A stretch of 55,601 nt of DNA from a virus. The stretch is taken from positions 1 through 55,601 of IMG/VR virus record IMGVR_UViG_3300050821_007131. One strand, written 5' to 3'. Under the pieces are notes generated by a model. The model did not search any database. It had not been told where the DNA came from and saw only the letters and a list, made by a program, of their open reading frames with translations. A program made the position numbers and the translations under genes. Shown here in pieces: positions 1-8,284 of this stretch. The first letter of the stretch is position 1. The number at the start of each line of letters is the position of its first letter.

Positions 1-19
1 TGTCCAAGCTGGCTGTCGT
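1..19. repeat. Terminal overlap, left copy (identical to 55583-55601)
   Basis: The first 19 bases are identical to the last 19 bases of the window. This is what is left when a circular or circularly permuted genome is assembled as a linear contig. The two halves of a tRNA-like structure also pair across this join, which independently supports closing the circle at about 55,582 bp. It could instead be a very short true terminal repeat, but 19 bp is short for that. Confidence 0.85.
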
Positions 20-42
20 TGGTTCGAGTCCAACCTGTGCGC
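1..42 (+). tRNA. tRNA-like element, 3' half (5' half at 55553-55601)
   Basis: Bases 18-34 form a classic T arm: a 5-bp stem GTTGG/CCAAC around the loop TTCGAGT. Bases 35-42 (CTGTGCGC) are the perfect complement of GCGCACAG at 55553-55560 across the circular junction, giving an 8-bp acceptor stem. Total length fits a tRNA, but I could not fold a normal five-pair anticodon arm, so no amino acid is assigned. It may be a degenerate tRNA, a tRNA mimic, or a leftover attachment-type sequence. Confidence 0.35.
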
Positions 43-44
43 CT

Positions 45-200
45 ATGTTCAAAACAATCCTTAAACTCGCTCTTTTCCTCTTATGCGGCTTTATGGTCAT
101 ACTTAGTCTGCGGCAAGCCAACGTTGACGCTGCTGCGGGATGGGTAATAGCTACGGGCCTGTCATTCATGATTTTACTTAAACAATTAGGATTCGATTAA
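45..200 (+). CDS. Small membrane protein, 51 aa
   Basis: The ORF opens with ATG directly after the tRNA-like element and ends with TAA. Residues about 5-22 and 31-47 are hydrophobic and would form two membrane helices joined by a short polar turn, so it is probably an inner-membrane protein. No family is recognised. It is one of several tiny membrane proteins around the circular junction (others at 50414, 53181 and 54254), a pattern common for early host-takeover genes. Function unknown. Confidence 0.5.
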   Translation: MFKTILKLALFLLCGFMVILSLRQANVDAAAGWVIATGLSFMILLKQLGFD

Positions 201-208
201 AAAATTAT

Positions 209-239
209 TTGGATATATGGTCAACTCTCCATATATTTA
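209..239 (+). promoter_or_regulatory. Bacteroidota-type promoter
   Basis: TTG at 209-211, a 20-base spacer and TATATTTA at 232-239 match the Bacteroidota housekeeping promoter form (-33 TTTG, -7 TAnnTTTG). The same geometry recurs in front of several accessory genes. Transcription should start near 245, so the ATG at 240 cannot be the real start of the next gene; the ATG at 282 is chosen. Confidence 0.65.
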
Positions 240-281
240 ATGCCCAACATTTTTCCCAATCACCTAATAAAAGTTAAAACC

Positions 282-791
282 ATGTTGACGACGCTTAAGC
301 CTTGGCAAAATCGTGCAATCGTTGAATGTATCGAAGAATCAAAATGCGACGATAAGACGCTGATCGGTCGCATTACTTCTGAGGCAAAGATTGACGAAAC
401 AACTGCTCAAAACTACCTGAATTCTTACCGTGAAAACCCAAACGAAGGCGCAATAGGCGTAATCGTAAAAGCCGTACACAAAGAACAATTAGATGAACTG
501 GTTTCTGAACAAAAAAAGGCTGGTATAGCTATGAGAGGCAAAGATGCTCAACCCCCCACTATCCCAACCGTGACCGGCAGGCTTATTACGCCAAAAGCCA
601 AGGAACAAAAAGAATCAGAAGTACCAAATGAAACCAAGAAAGAACCCGCTGACGGGTCAGGTAAGATCGCACAGATACTAAAACTGCATGACGAAGGAAA
701 GACTCACAAAGAAATTATTGAAAGGGGTTTCAATAAATCGACAGTGTACCGTCAGATTGGAGAGTATAAGAAACGAAAATCAGTTTTGTAA
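282..791 (+). CDS. HTH protein of the phage's VYRQ family, 169 aa
   Basis: The start is placed at 282 because a promoter ends at 239. Residues about 125-160 form a helix-turn-helix-like segment (ILKLHDEGKTHKEII, then FNKSTVYRQ) that closely matches the 62-aa protein at 55307 and more loosely those at 53451 and 38824. The N-terminal 75 residues look like a second helical domain; the middle is a charged linker. A DNA-binding regulator is the natural reading, but the target is unknown. A strong terminator at 814-840 ends this single-gene unit. Confidence 0.7.
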   Translation: MLTTLKPWQNRAIVECIEESKCDDKTLIGRITSEAKIDETTAQNYLNSYRENPNEGAIGVIVKAVHKEQLDELVSEQKKAGIAMRGKDAQPPTIPTVTGRLITPKAKEQKESEVPNETKKEPADGSGKIAQILKLHDEGKTHKEIIERGFNKSTVYRQIGEYKKRKSVL

Positions 792-813
792 TGGTAAGCA
801 TCGTTTGTGTTTT

Positions 814-840
814 AGCCCGGCAGTGATGTCGGGCTTTTTT
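814..840 (+). terminator. Rho-independent terminator
   Basis: AGCCCG and CGGGCT form a GC-rich stem around a short loop, followed by six T. It closes the transcript of the HTH gene at 282-791. Confidence 0.85.
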
Positions 841-858
841 ATAACCAAATAAGTAAGA

Positions 859-1011
859 ATGAAACGTTATTTATTGACGAAATCTTATGTAGACGCGTGG
901 GCTAAAGCCTACGTGCAAGCCAGGAAAGAAGCAAATGCGCACAAAGCTGGCGTTAGGATAGTTAGTAAGGACAAAAAGTTAGATGATCGGCTGAATGTAT
1001 TGAAGAAATAA
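859..1011 (+). CDS. Small basic protein, 50 aa
   Basis: ATG at 859, TAA at 1009-1011. The product is rich in Lys and Arg and looks helical throughout, with no membrane segment or recognised motif. It begins 19 bases after a terminator and leads the small cluster that contains the zinc-ribbon protein and SSB. A nucleic-acid-binding accessory role is possible, but this is a guess from composition only. Confidence 0.5.
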   Translation: MKRYLLTKSYVDAWAKAYVQARKEANAHKAGVRIVSKDKKLDDRLNVLKK

Positions 1012-1027
1012 CTAAATTTATGATAGT

Positions 1028-1267
1028 ATGAGACCATCAAATTTTAACGCTGAAGAACTTTGTGAAGCTTTGCAGGGAACATGCACTCAAATCTCTGAGC
1101 ACCTACCAGAAGGAATGGAAGAAGATGATTTGACGGCAGATGATCATCAAGTTATCGATAATCGAATTTTTCTTTGTGCTCAATGTGGTTGGTGGTGTGA
1201 AGAATGTGAAGAGCATGAAGAAGATGGAGAACAGATTTGCGATGATTGTTTTGAGTCGACGAAGTAA
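1028..1267 (+). CDS. Acidic Cys-rich (zinc-ribbon-like) protein, 79 aa
   Basis: The C-terminal half carries CAQCGWWC, CEEC and CDDC, giving at least three Cys pairs plus His, as in small zinc-binding modules. The rest is highly acidic (EEHEEDGEQ). It lies 11 bases before ssb, so a role around DNA replication or as a small adaptor is plausible. No precise family can be named. Confidence 0.7.
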   Translation: MRPSNFNAEELCEALQGTCTQISEHLPEGMEEDDLTADDHQVIDNRIFLCAQCGWWCEECEEHEEDGEQICDDCFESTK

Positions 1268-1278
1268 TTTTTAACACA

Positions 1279-1719
1279 ATGATAAAACTACAAGCAATTG
1301 GGCATCTTGGAAAAGATGCTACCATGAATCAGGTAAACGGGAAAAACGTAATCAACTTTAGCGTCGCTCATTCTGAGTCGTATAAGGATGCTAAAGGAGA
1401 AAAACACGATAAGACGATATGGATTGAATGCGCACACTGGACGGATAAAACAGGAGTTTTACCTTACCTTAAAAAAGGAACTCAAGTGTTTGTGGAGGGA
1501 TCTCCTGAAGTGCGTACATATTCGAAAGCAGATGGAAGTATGGGTGTTTCTCTCTCGTTGCGTGTCGGCATGATTCAATTGCTTGGATCATCGAATGGAA
1601 AAGAGGATGCAGTAAGCAATGAAACACAAAAAGAAGAAAAACCGGCAGAGAAGGCAAAAGTATTGACAAAAGAAGAAGCGGCGTCTGCAAATGCGGCTGT
1701 TGACGAATTGCCGTTCTAA
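1279..1719 (+). CDS. ssb: Single-stranded DNA-binding protein (SSB)
   Basis: An N-terminal OB fold spans about residues 1-110, with GHLGKDA, VINFSVA, WIECAHW and KKGTQVFVEGSPEVRTY, all typical of bacterial/phage SSB. A charged linker follows, then the acidic tail VDELPF, which resembles the DDIPF-type tip that recruits partner proteins. The length (146 aa) is normal. It should coat single-stranded DNA during replication and Sak4-type recombination (ATPase at 31190). A terminator follows at 1761. Confidence 0.93.
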   Translation: MIKLQAIGHLGKDATMNQVNGKNVINFSVAHSESYKDAKGEKHDKTIWIECAHWTDKTGVLPYLKKGTQVFVEGSPEVRTYSKADGSMGVSLSLRVGMIQLLGSSNGKEDAVSNETQKEEKPAEKAKVLTKEEAASANAAVDELPF

Positions 1720-1760
1720 GAGCTTTGGTAGTACAAAGTGTACTAATGTGGTTGTACATA

Positions 1761-1788
1761 ACCTCTCTATTCTTGGAGAGGTTTTTTT
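1761..1788 (+). terminator. Rho-independent terminator after ssb
   Basis: ACCTCTC/GAGAGGT is a 7-bp stem with an 8-base loop, followed by a run of T to 1788. It separates ssb from the next small operon, which supports starting the next gene at 1811 rather than at the ATG at 1691. Confidence 0.85.
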
Positions 1789-1810
1789 AAAACGACTAAA
1801 AATTATTTTG

Positions 1811-1987
1811 ATGGAAAATTCAAAAAGAATTCATGATTCGACTAAAGTCGAGATGGGAGAAGTTCGTCAAGTTTTAAGACCAACAATCGAAGTTCTTTGT
1901 GATGAAATAAAAAGACTAACAGAAGAAAATAAGAATCTTCGACTTCAGGTTAAAGAGTTAAAAGAATGGCATGATTCACATATCTGA
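1811..1987 (+). CDS. Short coiled-coil protein, 58 aa
   Basis: The start at 1811 is preferred because a terminator lies at 1761-1788. Residues about 28-52 form a leucine-rich coiled coil (IKRLTEENKNLRLQVKELK). No family is recognised. It overlaps the next gene by 17 bases. Similar short coils occur at 42102, 44017 and 44256. Confidence 0.55.
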   Translation: MENSKRIHDSTKVEMGEVRQVLRPTIEVLCDEIKRLTEENKNLRLQVKELKEWHDSHI

Positions 1988-2177
1988 TGTTCATTTTGTT
2001 TCTGACGGAACACTACAAGGGAAATTGGTTCCACAGGATCCTCTTTTATATATCAAGTTTCGTCCTTTCGATCATTGGTATTTTTGGACAGATCACGGCA
2101 AAATAAAAGAGAAGAATTTTTCGAATCGTTTAAAGAAGAGATATGAAAAAAGTAAGGCTAATAGTCCAAAGTGGTGA
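1971..2177 (+). CDS. Hypothetical protein, 68 aa
   Basis: A basic, aromatic-rich small protein (FRPFDHWYFWTD) without a recognised motif. It overlaps the preceding coiled-coil gene by 17 bases and the following gene by 35 bases, so all three would be translated together. The overlaps are longer than usual, so its start or even its reality is less certain than for its neighbours. Confidence 0.45.
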   Translation: MIHISDVHFVSDGTLQGKLVPQDPLLYIKFRPFDHWYFWTDHGKIKEKNFSNRLKKRYEKSKANSPKW

Positions 2178-2772
2178 ATTTGTTGCCGAAGTAATGATTC
2201 CGGAATTTCTTCCAACTCAAGAACCAGATTGTATTATTTGGGGCTCTAGGTTCTTTTTCTTAAAAGGAAATCCTGAAGAATATATTGAAGGGTTTGCTAT
2301 CGCAGCAGTTATTCAGCATGAAGAAAATGTAATTGGCGATGCAAAGAATCTTCCAAGTAAAGGGAATGACGCCTTGCTTTTCGGATTACCAAAAACACTC
2401 GACGAAGCAAGTGACGATTATCTTACCTTTTTCAGTAAGGCGAAAGATTTCGATACAGCAATGTCAATGAAAGAGGAAGAGTTTGTTGGTTGGTGTCACC
2501 ACGTAAGCGGCCAATATCTTCGAAATACTTATTTCCTTTGGTGGTATAGAAATCATGGTTGTTCGGAATGGCCTGAATCTAAACCAGAATTAGTTCAATA
2601 CTTTAATGATCTTGGCATTACTCATGCTGATGATATGTCTAGCATGATCTTAAAAACAGCTTGGAGAAAGTACCATAAAGTCCCTATCTTTGAACATGAG
2701 CAAGTTGTTCAACACAAGAATTTTTGGAAGAAACAAGGATTTTCAGACGGCGTTTTCAAGCCTGCGAGATAA
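2143..2772 (+). CDS. DUF6794-like protein, 209 aa
   Basis: Residues about 85-190 carry the pattern WCHHVSGQYLRN, LWW, then ITHADDMSSMIL. This resembles a widespread domain of unknown function (DUF6794-like, from memory) with a conserved HHxxGxYxRN block and an HxDDMS block. The N-terminal 70 residues look like a separate beta-rich segment. It is the last gene before a terminator and the packaging operon. Function unknown. Confidence 0.6.
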   Translation: MKKVRLIVQSGEFVAEVMIPEFLPTQEPDCIIWGSRFFFLKGNPEEYIEGFAIAAVIQHEENVIGDAKNLPSKGNDALLFGLPKTLDEASDDYLTFFSKAKDFDTAMSMKEEEFVGWCHHVSGQYLRNTYFLWWYRNHGCSEWPESKPELVQYFNDLGITHADDMSSMILKTAWRKYHKVPIFEHEQVVQHKNFWKKQGFSDGVFKPAR

Positions 2773-2816
2773 AGATGGTTAATAGCCAAACATGCATAGA
2801 AAGGTTTAGTAATCGT

Positions 2817-2843
2817 CCCGGCATTTTTATGCCGGGTTTTTTT
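2817..2843 (+). terminator. Rho-independent terminator before the packaging operon
   Basis: CCCGGCAT/ATGCCGGG is a perfect 8-bp stem with a T-rich loop and seven trailing T. It insulates the late operon from upstream transcription. Confidence 0.9.
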
Positions 2844-2907
2844 AAGTTCAAAAAATATCATATTCTGATATTAATAGCACTTTAATTATTTCTTAAATTA
2901 ATTTTCT

Positions 2908-2937
2908 TTGAATTTCGTTTACGTCTTTTTATATTTG
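2908..2937 (+). promoter_or_regulatory. Promoter of the packaging/morphogenesis operon
   Basis: TTG at 2908-2910, a 19-base spacer and a perfect TATATTTG at 2930-2937. The small-terminase ATG is only four bases downstream, so the transcript would start at or inside the start codon. Either the mRNA is leaderless or translation begins at the in-frame ATG at 2990. Confidence 0.65.
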
Positions 2938-2941
2938 TCCC

Positions 2942-3493
2942 ATGAGTGAAGAAAAAAACCTAATTCTTTCTAACAAAGATGCATTTGGGATGTGGAAGAA
3001 ATTCTTCGAGACTCCTGCTGCATTATTCGAAAGAGTTTTAGATTACATACAAGAATGCCAGCATAATCCTCTTTACATCGCTGAGCAGGCAAAGAAGATT
3101 GGGAAAGAAATTGTAATACCGGCAACCGGTCCCGGAGAAGCGGATACAGTAGTGCAGCCTGACCCATTGATTGAAATGCCAAGGAAGAGAGCTCCGACAT
3201 GGCAGGGATTAGCGTTATTCTGCGGAACATCGAGTCAATACTTTAATCAATTTCGAACGAAGCTTAAGAAGGGAGATATAAAAGACCCGGACGGGAATTG
3301 GCAGAATACAATGGACGTTATCGAAGATATAATTTTCACTTGCAATTACGAGATGGCTGCTGCCGGGTTGCTCCACCCTATGCTAACTGCGAGGTATCTT
3401 CGAATCTCAGACAAGATTGAAACAACACCTCCTAAAGACGAAAAGACGAAAGAAATATTCAAGATTGGAGATATGGAATTAGAATGGGATTAA
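2942..3493 (+). CDS. terS: Terminase small subunit
   Basis: This 183-aa protein sits directly upstream of the large terminase, separated by one base, as small terminases do. The centre (TWQGLALFCGTSSQYFNQF) resembles the DNA-recognition helix region of phage DNA-packaging proteins of the gp3 type; C-terminal helices (TARYLRISDKIE) would bind the large subunit. It should recognise phage DNA and load the packaging motor. The start at 2942 leaves almost no leader; 2990 is an alternative. Confidence 0.75.
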   Translation: MSEEKNLILSNKDAFGMWKKFFETPAALFERVLDYIQECQHNPLYIAEQAKKIGKEIVIPATGPGEADTVVQPDPLIEMPRKRAPTWQGLALFCGTSSQYFNQFRTKLKKGDIKDPDGNWQNTMDVIEDIIFTCNYEMAAAGLLHPMLTARYLRISDKIETTPPKDEKTKEIFKIGDMELEWD

Positions 3494-3494
3494 A

Positions 3495-5000
3495 ATGCCT
3501 ACACTAACGGAAAGGAATGTGTTATTCGACCCGTCTCCAAAACAAATGGAATTCTTAGATGCGGTATTCTCAAATAAATATCGTGTCATTTTATTCGGCG
3601 GCGCTATCCGCGGCGGAAAAACATACGCTGGACTTGGTGCCTTACTCTTACTCTGTAAAGTTTTTCCGAATTCAGTATGGGCAGTGGTTCGGGATAGCTT
3701 ACCTACGCTTAAACGCAATACAATACCGGCTTTTCTCAAAATTTGCCCGCGTATCTTTATTAAATCCTACAACCAAGAACAACAACTTGTCACTTTTAAG
3801 AATGGTTCAAAAATATTATTCTTTCCAGAGAACTATGACGATGACAAAGAGCTTAACAGGTGGAAAGGATTAGAAGTTTCTGGATTCTTATTAGAAGAAG
3901 TAAATGAGCTACAAGAAGTTTCTTTCTTTAAAGCAATCGAAAGATCTGGTTCATACATACCACCTTCTGGGATAAAGAAGCCTAAGCCGCTGATCATGAT
4001 GACTTGCAACCCGGCAAGTAATTGGGTCAAAAGATTGATTTACGATAAGTATATGGGTTATCCGGATGAGCATGGCAAAGCTCAGCAATTGCCGGATAGC
4101 TGGCTTTATATACCTTCGAAAATGACGGACAACCCCTATGTAATGTCGGACTTAGATTATGTAGAATCATTAAAGTCTCTGCCTCAGTATCAATATAAAG
4201 TATTTGTCGAAGGAGATTGGGATACTCAATTGAAAGTTGGAGGAGAATACTTTAAGTGCTTTGAATTAGATAAGCATGTCGTAAAAAATGAATTTACTGC
4301 CGATGGCGTAAATGGATTATACGATCCGAATCTTCCTCTTCATATTTCTTGGGACGATAACGTTAACCCTTATTTGCCATGTGGTATATTTCAGATCCAT
4401 AAGACTCCGGTTATGGATGGAGAAAAGACTATTTATGATATCGAAGTAAAGATGATAGATGAAATTGCGGGTAAGACACCGCTAAACACTGTAGAAAAAG
4501 TTTGTCAAGAAATCGAAAGAAAATTTCCTGGCCATACGGCTGGTATGTATATTTACGGCGACGCTACGGCTATGAAAGAAGATACGAAATTAGAAAAAGG
4601 ACACAACTTCTATACTCTTGTTCTTGGGTACCTTAAAAAATATCTCCCACAGAGTAAAGTAATGTCTAATAATCCCAATGTGGTACCAAGGGGTCAATGG
4701 ATAAATAGTGTATTCGAAAAAAACGTTGGAAGGATTAAAATTATCATTGGTAATAATTGCAAGACCTGCATAAACGATTTTATTCTTCTTAAAGAAGATG
4801 AGAATGGAGCAAAAGCTAAAATAAAGAAGAAAGACCCAAATACGCAAGTAAGCGCGCAAATCGTTGGACACTTTGCGGATTTATTCGAATACTTTATGGT
4901 ATCCGCATTCGCTTCTCATTTTGCAGATTGGCAATCAGGCGGCGCGGTCGCATCTATTCGATTTGGAAAGAACGCGAAATCGAAGAACTCTTATAAATAA
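3495..5000 (+). CDS. terL: Terminase large subunit (packaging ATPase/nuclease)
   Basis: Residues 35-43 (GGAIRGGKT) are the Walker A motif and FLLEEVNEL near residue 130 the Walker B. MMTCNPAS, soon after, is the coupling motif seen in terminase ATPases. YGDATA near residue 355 marks the RNase H-like nuclease domain. At 501 aa it has full length. It pumps DNA into the prohead and cuts it, working with the small terminase, the portal at 5999 and the head proteins. Confidence 0.95.
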   Translation: MPTLTERNVLFDPSPKQMEFLDAVFSNKYRVILFGGAIRGGKTYAGLGALLLLCKVFPNSVWAVVRDSLPTLKRNTIPAFLKICPRIFIKSYNQEQQLVTFKNGSKILFFPENYDDDKELNRWKGLEVSGFLLEEVNELQEVSFFKAIERSGSYIPPSGIKKPKPLIMMTCNPASNWVKRLIYDKYMGYPDEHGKAQQLPDSWLYIPSKMTDNPYVMSDLDYVESLKSLPQYQYKVFVEGDWDTQLKVGGEYFKCFELDKHVVKNEFTADGVNGLYDPNLPLHISWDDNVNPYLPCGIFQIHKTPVMDGEKTIYDIEVKMIDEIAGKTPLNTVEKVCQEIERKFPGHTAGMYIYGDATAMKEDTKLEKGHNFYTLVLGYLKKYLPQSKVMSNNPNVVPRGQWINSVFEKNVGRIKIIIGNNCKTCINDFILLKEDENGAKAKIKKKDPNTQVSAQIVGHFADLFEYFMVSAFASHFADWQSGGAVASIRFGKNAKSKNSYK

Positions 5001-5069
5001 CCCCCCTATTGTAACAATTATTTTTCAGAGGATTTTTTTGTGTCCTTGTAGGTGGTTATTTTTGTTACC

Positions 5070-5999
5070 ATGTCATATCTCATCCAGAGCGATTTTAAAA
5101 AACTAATTCAGAATATAAATCTTTCTCAGGTGATAGGGGGAGATTTTTCTTTGTTAGATTCTGCGATGATTGATTCAGAAGAAACTGCAAGAGAATATTT
5201 ATCTGCAAAATTTCTAGTCGATAACGAACTTTCCAGCACTGATCAATACGATCCTAATTTTTCTTATTCTCCGGATCAAAGAGTATACTTAGATGCAAAT
5301 CTTTATGATCCTTCTTTGCTATACGCCATTAACACTCTCACACTATTCAATGGAAGCGTTTATATTTGCAACACTCCAATAATTATCCCTGAAGCATTTA
5401 ATCCTGGTCATTGGACAGTTCTAGGATTAGAGTTCGATCTATTTTATGTTCCCAAGCCGAAGCCATTATTCAATATAGCCACTCTTTATACTACTGGAAC
5501 AGAAGTGTATTGGAATGGCAAAACGTATACTTGCCAAATCGCTTCTCTTCAAATCGATCATACGATCGCAATTCAATTACAGTACTACAGCAATATTCCT
5601 CAGAAAAATATTTTTCCAGACGACGTAAATAATGGAATAAAATACTGGGGCGTTGGCGTTAATGCGTCTTTGCCAACCAATAGTCTTCCGGTGGGATGGA
5701 CTAAAGGAGATAACAGGAATCGAAGCTTAGTTCGTCATTGTGTTGCAATAGCCTTGTATATAATTCATTTCAGAATTTCTCCTCAAAATATTCCAAAACA
5801 TATCGAAAAGATGTATATGGGAAAAGAAGAAGATCGAATCGCAACAAGAGATGGATGCATTTATCCGGACTACTGCGCTTTAGGTTGGCTGCAATCTGCA
5901 TCGAGAGGGCAAATAACAACATCTTTGCCGGTTATACAACCGGCGTCTGGCGGGAGAATTAGATGGGGATCGAAGATAAGAAATCAAAATGGATATTAA
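5070..5999 (+). CDS. Head-tail connector-like protein (Mu gp36/DUF1320-like)
   Basis: The ATG at 5070 is preferred over 5052 because the family begins SYL..SDF. The first 60 residues and the C-terminal 90 (LVRHCVAIALYIIHFRI ... MYMGKEEDRIATRD) follow the DUF1320 pattern of Mu gp36, a head-tail joining protein. The middle carries an extra beta-rich stretch with two VY-type segments (SVYICN, TEVYWNGKTYTC), making the protein about twice the usual length. It overlaps the portal start in a TAATG junction. Confidence 0.6.
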   Translation: MSYLIQSDFKKLIQNINLSQVIGGDFSLLDSAMIDSEETAREYLSAKFLVDNELSSTDQYDPNFSYSPDQRVYLDANLYDPSLLYAINTLTLFNGSVYICNTPIIIPEAFNPGHWTVLGLEFDLFYVPKPKPLFNIATLYTTGTEVYWNGKTYTCQIASLQIDHTIAIQLQYYSNIPQKNIFPDDVNNGIKYWGVGVNASLPTNSLPVGWTKGDNRNRSLVRHCVAIALYIIHFRISPQNIPKHIEKMYMGKEEDRIATRDGCIYPDYCALGWLQSASRGQITTSLPVIQPASGGRIRWGSKIRNQNGY

Positions 6000-7447
6000 T
6001 GAATGCATGGCAATCCATAAAGAATGTTTTCAACGGATATTTGCCGTCATGGGGTGGGCTTGTCAATACAACAGGTGGCGCTCAGGGAAGAGATGACCTA
6101 AAGAGAAATCTTAATTACTATATTGCTCCTGTTCAACTTGCGCGTCTTAAGCAAGACGTTCAAACATGGAGAGATGCCGTTGCTGAAGCAGAAAATGCAT
6201 GGTATCCGCATCGAGTTAGAATGCAGCAATGCTTTCTAGATACGATTTTGAATGGTCAGGTAAAGGCTTGCATGGACAGAAGAAAGAAAATGACTCTTCA
6301 GAAGAAGCATCGTGTTGTTAATAAGAAGACGAGAAAGGTAGACGAAGTTTGGACAGATTATTTTCAAAAGAAATGGTTTTCTCAATACCAGATCTTTAAA
6401 ATGGATGCCGATGCTCATGGTTACAATCTCGTCAAACTTGGCGACATGGTTGACGGTCAATTTCCAGACATTGATTTTATTCGTCGATTCAATATCTCAC
6501 CAGATCGATTAAATGTAACTGAGTTCATCTATAGTATAAGCGGTGCTCCATTTTTAGAGAAGCCATATTCTGATTGGCATATTTGGTTACCAACTCCTTC
6601 GGACGTTGGGGTAAGCCGTTGCGGATATGGGTATCTTTACGAAGTAGCTTTCTATGAAATTGTCGCAAGAAATGTGCTTACTCAAAATCTGGATACGACT
6701 GAGATGTATGGCTCTCCGATGAGAGTAGGAAAAACAAATAAGAGCGCAGATGACCCAGAACGTTCTGTCTTAGAACAAGGATTAGCCAATATGGGCAATG
6801 TTGGATATATCCTTATGGATGCACAGGGAGATGATATACAAATCTTGGAAAGTAAAGCTCTTGGAAATGGATATAAGATCTATGAAAGCTTAGAAGGGAG
6901 AGTAGAAAAGAAGATAAGCAAAATTATCTTAGGTCACGCTGATGCGTTAGATTCAACTCCTGGCAAAATAGGATCCGGACAAGGAGGAGAAATGTCTCCT
7001 GTTCAAGAAGCATTGCAATCGACTTGTAATGACGACATGACAAGCATGAAGGACAATGTCAATAACGTTCTTGTTCCGAAGCTTAATAATCTTGGTTTAA
7101 TGTTCCCTTCTGATATTTTAGAATGGGAATTCGATAATGATGAAGAAGAAAAAGAAACAAGAAGATCTGAGGATAAGGATAATATGACAACATCTCAAAT
7201 CTATTATCAAATCAAGCAAGCTGGTGGTCAAGGGGATTGGGATTATTTTACAAAGAGAACAGGAATTCCTGTAAAGAAAGCACCTGACCCGGTTGCGCCG
7301 CAGGCTGGTGGTGGGTTTGATGCTAACAAGCCAAACGATCAACAGAATAATTCAAATCAAGATAATCAAGATAAACCTAAATCTAATAAAGTCGATCCAA
7401 AAGTAAAGGCAAAGCTGGAAAAAATATATGGGATACATAAACATTAA
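5999..7447 (+). CDS. Portal protein (Mu gp29/DUF935-like)
   Basis: The start at 5999 forms a TAATG overlap with the previous stop, the coupling used throughout this operon; an in-frame ATG at 5963 is the alternative. The body shows the DUF935 portal pattern: early QLARLKQDVQTWRDA, then DWHIWLPTPS, then AFYEIVARNV and EMYGSPMRVGK, and a Gln/Asn-rich C-terminal tail. Twelve copies should form the ring through which DNA enters and leaves the capsid. Confidence 0.85.
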   Translation: MNAWQSIKNVFNGYLPSWGGLVNTTGGAQGRDDLKRNLNYYIAPVQLARLKQDVQTWRDAVAEAENAWYPHRVRMQQCFLDTILNGQVKACMDRRKKMTLQKKHRVVNKKTRKVDEVWTDYFQKKWFSQYQIFKMDADAHGYNLVKLGDMVDGQFPDIDFIRRFNISPDRLNVTEFIYSISGAPFLEKPYSDWHIWLPTPSDVGVSRCGYGYLYEVAFYEIVARNVLTQNLDTTEMYGSPMRVGKTNKSADDPERSVLEQGLANMGNVGYILMDAQGDDIQILESKALGNGYKIYESLEGRVEKKISKIILGHADALDSTPGKIGSGQGGEMSPVQEALQSTCNDDMTSMKDNVNNVLVPKLNNLGLMFPSDILEWEFDNDEEEKETRRSEDKDNMTTSQIYYQIKQAGGQGDWDYFTKRTGIPVKKAPDPVAPQAGGGFDANKPNDQQNNSNQDNQDKPKSNKVDPKVKAKLEKIYGIHKH

Positions 7448-7450
7448 AGA

Positions 7451-8284
7451 ATGCCAGCTCCTAAACCAAGGAAAAACGCAACAAAAACTCTAAGTAACAA
7501 GTCCATAAATAAGTACATCGATGGTATTTATAATGGCGATATAACTCCAGACGATCTGCCTGAAAATGTCTACGAATCGATAGTTGATTATTTAAAGAGA
7601 GGTTTGTATGATGGGTTTGGGCACGACTATAATGATTTGCTTAAACTCGAAGAAAAAGATTCAGGTGCTTATGGAGCAGATTTAGAATTGTTAGAAAAAC
7701 TTAGAGAGAACATGTATATGTTCGGCGCTGCCAAAACATATGCAATGACGAAAGAGATTAGCGGTTTGCTTTTTGATGAGGATGGAGAATTAAGAACAAA
7801 TCAAGAATTCAATGAAATTGCCAGAGAAACATATGATAACTGGAATGACAATTGGGGAGAGACGGAATATAGTACCGCAATTGGACAAGGATATGCTGCT
7901 CAACAGTGGAACGAAATTGAAAAGAAGAAAGATGTTTTACCAAATTTGCGTTATAGTGCAATTGGCGATGCTTGTGAAATTTGCGCACCTTTGGACGGTC
8001 TTTCTGCTCCAGTTGACGATATCGTATGGACAACAATTTCTCCTCTCAACCATTTCAATTGCAAGTGTCTTTTATTACAAGAAGATGAAGATGCACTATT
8101 AACAGACGAAGATGAAAAAATGGAATTATTTGATCATGCAACTTCTAAAATGAGTCCTGTATTTGCCAGCAATCCGGGACAAGACGGGATGGTATTCAAT
8201 GAACATCATCCTTATTTTGAACAAGCGAGATTAGATAAAGTTGGCAAGGATAATTTTGGATTCGAAATACCAGACAAAGATTAA
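7451..8284 (+). CDS. Minor head morphogenesis protein (Mu gpF/SPP1 gp7-like)
   Basis: The C-terminal part has the Cys/His signature of the Mu F-like family: GDACEICAPLDG, then SPLNHFNCKC. Its place right after the portal is the usual one for this minor capsid protein, which acts early in head assembly and may travel with ejected DNA. The 277-aa length is normal. It shares a TAATG junction with the next gene. Confidence 0.85.
   Translation: MPAPKPRKNATKTLSNKSINKYIDGIYNGDITPDDLPENVYESIVDYLKRGLYDGFGHDYNDLLKLEEKDSGAYGADLELLEKLRENMYMFGAAKTYAMTKEISGLLFDEDGELRTNQEFNEIARETYDNWNDNWGETEYSTAIGQGYAAQQWNEIEKKKDVLPNLRYSAIGDACEICAPLDGLSAPVDDIVWTTISPLNHFNCKCLLLQEDEDALLTDEDEKMELFDHATSKMSPVFASNPGQDGMVFNEHHPYFEQARLDKVGKDNFGFEIPDKD

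Noticed and set aside
240-281. Upstream ATG start for the first HTH gene
   Set aside because: It directly follows the -7 box at 232-239 and would lie before the expected transcript start.
1691-1810. ATG 1691 as the start of the coiled-coil gene
   Set aside because: It would span the ssb end and the terminator at 1761-1788.
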